A DNA stretch of 64,000 nt, from positions 1 to 64,000 of the forward strand of contig JAUCBJ010002826.1 of the NCBI GenBank assembly GCA_032718475.1, in the 5' to 3' direction. Numbering within the stretch: position 1 is the first letter of the stretch; each line of letters starts with the position of its first letter. Position numbers and translations under genes: made by a program. The notes beneath the pieces were generated by a model. The model was given only the letters and a program-made list of their open reading frames with translations. It was not told the DNA's origin and did no database searches. This DNA is from Nemertoderma westbladi (taxonomy: Eukaryota > Xenacoelomorpha > Nemertodermatida > Nemertodermatidae). Shown in pieces: positions 58,001 to 64,000 of the stretch.

Positions 58001-59298
58001 GGTGGACTGGGGATTGAGGACGGTGCGGGACTACTAAGTGGCGCGGCGGACTGGGGATTGAGGACGGTGTAGGGCTACCAAGTGGCGTGGTGGACTGGGG
58101 ATTGAGGACGGTGCGGGACTACTAAGTGGCGCGGCGGACTGGGGATTGAGGACGGTGTAGGGCTACCAAGTGGCGTGGTGGACTGGGGATTGAGGACGGT
58201 GCAGGGCTACCAAGTGGCGTGGTGGACTGGGGATTGAGGACGGTGCAGGGCTACCAAGTGGCGTGGTGGACTGGGGATTGAGGACGGTGCGGGACTACCA
58301 AGTGGCGTGGTGGACTGGGGATTGAGGACGGTGCAGGGCTACCAAGTGGCACAGTGGACTGGGGATTGAGGACGGTGCAGGGCCACCAAGTGGCGTGGTG
58401 GACTGGGGATTGAGGACGGTGCAGGGCTACCAAGTGGCGTGGTGGACTGGGGATTGAGGACGGTGCAGGGCTACCAAATGGTGCAGTGGACTGGGGATTG
58501 AGGACGGTGCAGGGCTACCAAGTGGCGTGGTGGACTGGGGATTGAGGACGGTGCAGGGCTACCAAGTAGCGCAGTGGACTGGGGATTGAGGACGGTGCAG
58601 GGCTACCAAGTGGCGTGGTGGACTGGGGATTGAGGACGGTGCAGGGCTACCAAGTGGCGTGGTGGACTGGGGATTGAGGACGGTGCGGGACTACCAAGTG
58701 GCGTGGTGGACTGGGGATTGAGGACGGTGCAGGGCTACCAAGTGGCGCAGTGGACTGGGGATTGAGGACGGTGCAGGGCTACCAAGTAGCGCAGTGGACT
58801 GGGGATTGAGGACGGTGCAGGGCCACCAAGTGGCGTGGTGGACTGGGGATTGAGGACGGTGCAGGGCTACCAAGTGGCGTGGTGGACTGGGGATTGAGGA
58901 CGGTGCAGGGCTACCAAATGGTGCAGTGGACTGGGGATTGAGGACGGTGCAGGGCTACCAAGTGGCGTGGTGGACTGGGGATTGAGGACGGTGCAGGGCT
59001 ACCAAGTAGCGCAGTGGACTGGGGATTGAGGACGGTGCAGGGCTACCAAGTGGCGTGGTGGACTGGGGATTGAGGACGGTGCGGGACTACTAAGTGGCGC
59101 GGCGGACTGGGGATTGAGGACGGTGCAGGGCTACCAAGTGGCGTGGTGGACTGGGGATTGAGGACGGTGCAGGGCTACCAAGTGGCGTGGTGGACTGGGG
59201 ATTGAGGACGGTGCAGGGCTACCAAGTGGCGTGGTGGACTGGGGATTGAGGACGGTGCGGGACTACTAAGTGGCGCGGCGGACTGGGGATTGAGGACG
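55043..59298. repeat. 44-bp satellite array (about 97 units)
   Basis: The unit is 44 bp: GGACTGGGGATTGAGGACGG, TGCAGGGCTACCAAGTGGCG, TGGT. Variants: GTGGT, GCAGT or GCGGC at one position, AAGTGGC or AAGTAGC, and GCAGGG, GCGGGA or GTAGGG. Variants occur in a repeated order. 57723-57905 and 58251-58433 match at 528 bp (12 units), and 58691-58873 is a further variant at 440 bp (10 units). One unit near 55700 has an 8-bp internal duplication. GC-rich compared with neighbours. Confidence 0.97.
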
Positions 59299-59382
59299 AC
59301 AGTAAACCCTCAGAAGTCCCATAACACCCATCTCAATAATAGATGGTAAACCCGCAGAAGTCCCATAACCCGTCTCAAGAGT

Positions 59383-61175
59383 CTACTGAAGTCCAAAACC
59401 CAGATCATCAAACATATCAGTCAGCAGACGCCTCGAAAATTGATCGCTTGAACCCAACAAGTAACGATCATTTATAGGAAATCGTATTAGTTTTCCGCAA
59501 GTATCTCCAACAAGTCAGTCGTCTTTGCTTGTCCTCAGTTTGGAAAAATCTCAGTTCTCCTTCAAAGTTTGGATAGCGGGAGCCGCTTCCAAACTGAATA
59601 ATGTCACCAAGTGATAAGAACTTTCTAACTGTATCATCATTAGTAGTGATCTCCATTGATAGTAATGTTTTGCTAGCTTTCATCATGAAATTATGAAATT
59701 TGAAAGTTATTTCTATTTCCTTTGAAAGTCCTCAGCAAGTCTCTGATCGGATGAGCATAAGCTCAAAGGATGGTATGCTTGAGCATGTGGACGACTTCTG
59801 TTACCTGGGATCACGGATCCGGAAGTCAGGTGAGGACCTTCGAATACGTAAGGGAAAGGCATAGGCAGCCTTGAATAGGCTTTCCAGGATTTGGAAGTCA
59901 CCGAGAATTAATCGGAAACTTAAGGTCCGATTATTTAGAGCAGCAGTAGTTCCAGTACTCCTCTACGGGAGTCCATGCTGGGCTCTAACTGCTGAGGACA
60001 CCAAATCTCTGGATGGCACATTCACAAGAATGCTACGCCGGGTTCATTGTGTCAAGTACAATGCACACATCTCCAACCAGACACTATATAATATTGGAGG
60101 TGTCTCATTGGTTCCCCCAAGCATGACACTATAACAAAATCGCCTCCGCTTTGCAGGACATTGCTTACGCCGTGAGGACCAGCCAGTGCATAATCTTGTA
60201 CTTTGGCAGCCTCATGGAGTGAATAAGCATGGTGGACAGCCAATGACTTTCTTGAGACGCATCTTAAAAAACACTGGCCTTAAAGATGCGGATGATCTAG
60301 CAAATGTCATGGGTGATTGAGTTGTGGCGGTGCAATTTTGTTGACAAGCCGGCACAGCATTCTTAAAAATGCAGCTGCAATGCAGCATGCCGATCCTAGT
60401 AGTAGTAGTAGTAGTATCATGAAATTATGAAATTTGAAAGTTATTTCTATTTCCTTTTCACGCTGTCTCGTCTTTTCTCCAGATTCATATATGGGATTAA
60501 AACACATTTTGGCCTCTTCGTAAGTAACTTCTACAAAAGTCAACGCTTTGTAACTCTCCTCAGGATACTCTCTCATAATATCATAAACACCAAAAATGTT
60601 AAGGCCTTCTTTAAAATTATATATATCTTCCCCAACTGAGCTAACAACAATATGGCGACATAATAAACTCAATACACTATCCTTTTCGTCTATGCTTAGG
60701 GAAGTCTTTACCACCCCCATATCAAAACGCTCCGTGAATGACCCCATGCATTCCTGAAATGTAGACTCGTCGATTGATTGTTTAATTGAAATTAGTTTAT
60801 CGCGATATTCTTCGCCAAGGGGGACTTCTTCTAGAGCGGTTTTAAATGGAATATATAATACTGCACACGCCAGAGAATGGGTGAGGAAATGTGGCCCTGC
60901 GGCGCCATTAATAAAACCCAATGCTACACTTGAAGAAATTGTGACGGAAGGTAAAATGTGGATACTGTCCTCTGAAAAGGGATGGCGGTTGATGCAAAAA
61001 AAAATATCGATAGGAGTTCTCGAAATGGCCCACCCGTGTCTAAGGCGTCTTCACCCATAAACTTTACAGTAACAGAAGGAGATTTAATATCTTCCAACTC
61101 TAGTTTGCCGGTATATGTGTGTCGACTAAACATTTGAACAGAATGGCTTTTTCTTTTAGCTTTGGGCGCCCCAGC
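59383..61175 (-). pseudogene. HECT-domain E3 ligase-like gene, disrupted
   Basis: Minus strand, no intron within the HECT part. From 61133: VKFMGEDALDTGGPFRELL, the start of a HECT N-lobe resembling G2E3-like proteins. After a 9-base A run at 60996-61004 the frame shifts; codons then read RHPFSEDSIHILPS and ALGFINGAAGPHFLTHSL. The frame continues to 60458, is interrupted by a LINE fragment, and resumes exactly at 59723 (KFHNFM then MKASKTLL, FGSGSRYPNF). A second frame change near 59500 leads to GDTCGKLIRFPINDRYLL, whose TC corresponds to the HECT active-site cysteine, and ends at TAG 59383-59385. With two frameshifts and an insertion it cannot give a full ligase as read. A sequencing error in the A run is possible. 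Confidence 0.75.
59724..60415 (+). mobile_element. 5'-truncated LINE copy inside the HECT gene
   Basis: It matches the 3' ~690 bp of the LINE at 40748-43655, with the same reading-frame remnants (NRLSRIWKSPRINRKLKVRL) but a stop at codon TAG near 59862 and another near 60132. The tail is (TAG)n. An exact 42-bp target duplication flanks it at 59682-59723 and 60416-60457 (both start ATCATGAAATTATGAAATTT). Insertion followed formation of the HECT frame, because the codons rejoin cleanly without it. Confidence 0.93.
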
Positions 61176-61295
61176 TGTAAGGAACGCAACCTTGAACTTC
61201 CTGTACCTTTTGCTTTAGATGAATACATATAGGCCTAGAGAAATAGACTCTGAGGAACCCGAAGGAACCTTTTCTAAGAAACCTGAAGACGTACA
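61176..61295. other. 5' flank of the HECT relic
   Basis: On the minus strand, a CTTACAG acceptor-like sequence at about 61169-61175 precedes the HECT-coding frame, so an upstream exon may once have existed. The upstream side is cut off by another LINE fragment. Confidence 0.4.
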
Positions 61296-61555
61296 ACTCG
61301 GCATTGCTTTCGCCGTGAGGACCAGCCAGTGCATAATCTTGTACTTTGGCAGCCTCATGGAGTGAATAAGCATGGTGGACAGCCCATGACTTTCTTGAGA
61401 CGCATCTTAAAGGACACTGGCCTTAAAGATGCGGATGATCTAGCAAATGTCATGGGTGATAGGGAGTTGTGGCGGTGCAATTTTGTTGACAAGCCGGCAC
61501 AGCATTCTTAAAAATGCAGCTGCAATGCAGCATGCCGATCCTAGTAGTAGTAGTA
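61296..61555 (+). mobile_element. Short LINE 3' fragment
   Basis: The last ~260 bp of the same LINE family, with codons NLVLWQPHGVNKHGGQP and TGLKDADDLANVMGD intact, ending in a (TAG)n tail. It lies directly upstream of the HECT relic in the same orientation as the 59.7 kb copy. I see no clear target duplication. Confidence 0.85.
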
Positions 61556-62467
61556 AATATGTACCGATACTGCACTTAAAGTACATACCGGTATACTGTA
61601 CAGCATGTATGTAGTGCACTACTTTTCTTTACTGCGTTACACTAAACACACCCTCATCCACAGTGCAGTTAGCATCAGTGAAAGACTCTTTTGCTGTTGC
61701 CTGTAGTTATGGTGTCAGGTTTGTATAGGCCAATAATGTATAGGACATTAATTTTTTTTAGCAAAACATTAATTTTTTTTATCAAAACATTAATTTTTTT
61801 ATCAAAACATAAATTTTTTTTACAAACTTAAATAACCTTTTTTAAACGTTAAAAAAAAATTCCATAATTGGCCGCAACTCACCACCGTAGCTAGACCATT
61901 TTAATGTGTTCACAAATGCATCGGCGGTTCCAACGGTGAGCTAATTGACACGATATTTACGGCTACTTGTACGAAGAAAATTTCCAAATTTAGGAACATA
62001 TCTTAAAAAGTTAATTCGCCAGTCTGTAAAGGAAGAAATAGCCGCTCGCCGAGGATCCCGAATAAGACTATAATAAGAATAATAATAATAGACTTTTGTA
62101 TTGTCATTAAAGACTATATCAGTATATTATTTAATGTACAAGGTCTACGTTTTCGACGTGTTCTACTGGTTTCGGAAAACAATGACAAACAACGCCATTC
62201 ATCCAGCGTTCAGCCATATTGTCTTATTGTTTGGTACAATACACATGGATATGGAATAAGAATACAATGACAGTGACGTCGTTGTTAGCCTACAGCATTG
62301 TTCTTTAGCAGTTTAGATGGCCTTGTCTGCTTGTTGCGGCTGGGTGCTACAACACTTTAGTGTCACCCAGTAGACTGAATGTGACTAGCCGCAAAGCTAG
62401 CTCCAGTAGCTTAATGTACTATATACTTTAAGTTAACTACAGAACAAGAACTACTGTATTCAGTACC
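61556..62467. other. Intergenic DNA with a short poly(T)-rich repeat
   Basis: At 61748-61835 four units of about 24 bp (CAAAACATTAATTTTTTTTA) are in tandem. Otherwise there is no gene or recognised repeat. Confidence 0.5.
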
Positions 62468-62830
62468 TACACGTTCGTGGGGCCTTCGCGCAGCACGAGG
62501 TCCAGTTATGAGATACAAATTAAAATTAAGCGACTGTATCACAAAATCAGGTTTTGAGAAATTTACCCACACCACCAATCAATCAAAGAAAGGGGGACAG
62601 TACGTGTTCACCCCTTTTAATCCCCCCCCCCCCCCCCACCCTTCTCAACCACCAATACATAACCGTGACATCTACCACCCACGGAAGGGTAGAACGAACT
62701 TATTTCCAATCGCACGTTAAATATGCAAAGCCAGGTGGTGTATATGAATATAATCAACGCCGTACTCGTCTTAATTATTATAAGCGTCGTTCAATCGTTG
62801 CGCTCGTCCAGAGTAAGTCCCCCCCCTATC
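62468..62830 (-). pseudogene. Decayed inverted relative of the 5.9-6.3 kb segment
   Basis: The minus strand matches the second exon and 3' flank of the zinc-ribbon gene at 5537-6063: CACCTGGCTTTGCATATT, GGAAATAAGTTCGT, TACCCTTCCGTGG, and the CGTGCTGCGCGAAGGCCCCACGAA block split by small changes. Stops inside the equivalent of the exon show it is not coding. A poly(C) run at 62624-62638 corresponds to the G run near 6091-6113. Confidence 0.75.
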
Positions 62831-64000
62831 AGAAAGATTTACTCAACAAAAAATAATGTAAATAAATAAACAACTACAAGGATAAGAGGTCATGTGTAGG
62901 AAAGCTAATCAGACGATACCTTTACTAATATATTGAGCTGCATTGATCTATACATAGTAATGTTGGGTGATGGGGGGGGGGGGGGGGGGGGTGAGGGGTA
63001 GGGGGTGTCTGGGTGGGTTGTTAGTATTAGGGTGCACAATATCGACGCACGCGCAGGAATGTGTTGATGTTTAATAGCACCGCATTCCCGCGTTAGAAAG
63101 CATCCCCAATTGGAATAAATAAATAAATTAAACGCGTTTCGTTATGTTCCTCGACTTATATTATTCTCTCCACGGACGAGTTATTAGCTGCTAGACAGGT
63201 AGACCTAGTCCCCCACAACAACGGTCATACCTTCAATCAATCAATCAATTGAGCTCATATGAGCTCGTATATTAGTTTTATTTATAAATTGAAATCTCAC
63301 GAATTAATAGGCCTATTAGCTGATTAGTGAACTATCATATGTTAGACCATATATATATATTATATATTGGACCTTATCAAAATAGCGGTTGTACTGGGGC
63401 GGTATATGTTGTTCTCTAACCCACTGCAAGCGCATTTGAGGGGCCGGTATGTTTTAATAACTTCTGGTACAACGGGATGCAGTATTACAGCGCCAAGTAG
63501 ATTTAATCTGATCAGAATATTCCGGACGCTAAGTTCATGTCATTCCCGATAAGTCGGGACTTTACAAAACTCGTGGATAAAACCGCGTGTAGCAGAGAGC
63601 AGATAAATTGGGTTGAATTGCAAAACAGAATAATATGGAACTGTAAGTGGAACTGCGGCGATTTGGGTTTTTTTGTTATGGTGAATAGTCAGCCTGTCCG
63701 CGATATGTTCAGCTGCCCTTTTTAATGGGTTGCAGGTACAAATGAAATACACATTGCAGTTACTAAAATAAAAGTGGCGCATATTATTGTACATTTACAA
63801 CAACAATTATATAAATGCAATATGCCTGATCCCTATTAATGTACTTTGTACCGCCAATTCTGTAATTCAATAACGCAAAGCCGCGTTTACTGTACAGCAG
63901 CACGTAATATATTTGATACTTATTATACTAACTAAACTAACAAACCGCAAGGCCTACTTACCGAAATAAATTAACTTTCAGTTAAATACAATATACTTGT
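62831..64000. other. Terminal stretch, no gene seen
   Basis: A poly(G) tract lies at about 62971-62990 and a short TCAA microsatellite near 63235. Open frames of 60-84 codons at 63367-63794 have no recognisable domain and overlap on both strands. Confidence 0.4.

Noticed and set aside
55787-58873. Minus-strand open frames in the 44-bp satellite
   Set aside because: With a 44-bp unit the frame repeats only every 132 bp, and the short frames appear wherever variants happen to lack stops.

Overview
The window is nuclear DNA from an animal, most likely a marine-type invertebrate. I infer this from three housekeeping animal genes (VPS11, EIF3I, B4GALT7), GT-AG introns, a eukaryotic tRNA-Ser, tRNA-derived SINEs, non-LTR retrotransposons and many terminal-inverted-repeat DNA transposons. 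I cannot fix the phylum from the sequence. More than half of the window is tandem or dispersed repeat.

Layout. 1-13706: three arrays of a 52-bp satellite, about 205 units in total. A near-identical segmental duplication places 1-4615 again at 7128-11743. A small zinc-ribbon gene of unknown function (5537-6063) lies between the arrays. 14192-26890 (+): VPS11, the scaffold subunit of the HOPS/CORVET endosomal tethering complexes, in five exons. Intron 1 holds a hAT-like element with an 8-bp target duplication and a SINE. Intron 2 is almost entirely a G-rich minisatellite that copies the end of exon 2, splice donor included. Intron 3 holds a MITE and intron 4 a CTAG-rich minisatellite. The VPS11 protein has a tail of about 400 residues after its RING, ending in five NPF motifs. 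A MITE begins 30 bp after its stop codon.

26.9-37.6 kb: a tRNA-Ser(AGA) gene, foldback elements, a SINE, a 14-mer motif cluster, a 68-bp tandem array, an AT-rich array, a degenerate zinc-ribbon gene and a TCTCGCGAG array. 37752-40467: a complete-looking cut-and-paste transposon with an IS3/rve-like DDE transposase, one intron, long terminal inverted repeats that contain palindromic 22-bp arrays, and TTAA flanks. 40675-44167: a foldback DNA element split by a nearly full-length non-LTR retrotransposon (40748-43655, 11-bp target duplication).

44.5-49 kb: another foldback element, a CR1-like LINE 3' fragment, and a MULE-like element with a decayed transposase. 49322-50302: EIF3I. 51419-52399: B4GALT7. 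Both are intronless and on the + strand. 52.9-55.0 kb: two foldback elements and a SINE. 55.04-59.30 kb: a 44-bp satellite with a 12-unit higher-order repeat. 59.4-61.2 kb: a HECT-domain gene broken by frameshifts and by a LINE insertion with a 42-bp target duplication. 62.47-62.83 kb: an inverted, decayed relative of the 5.9-6.3 kb segment.

The three functional genes are not an obvious pathway cluster: endolysosomal tethering, translation initiation, and glycosaminoglycan linker synthesis. The notable biology is (1) the exon-derived, donor-repeating minisatellite in VPS11, (2) the NPF-bearing VPS11 tail, (3) the transposon with palindromic arrays inside its terminal repeats, and (4) the duplicated satellite blocks.
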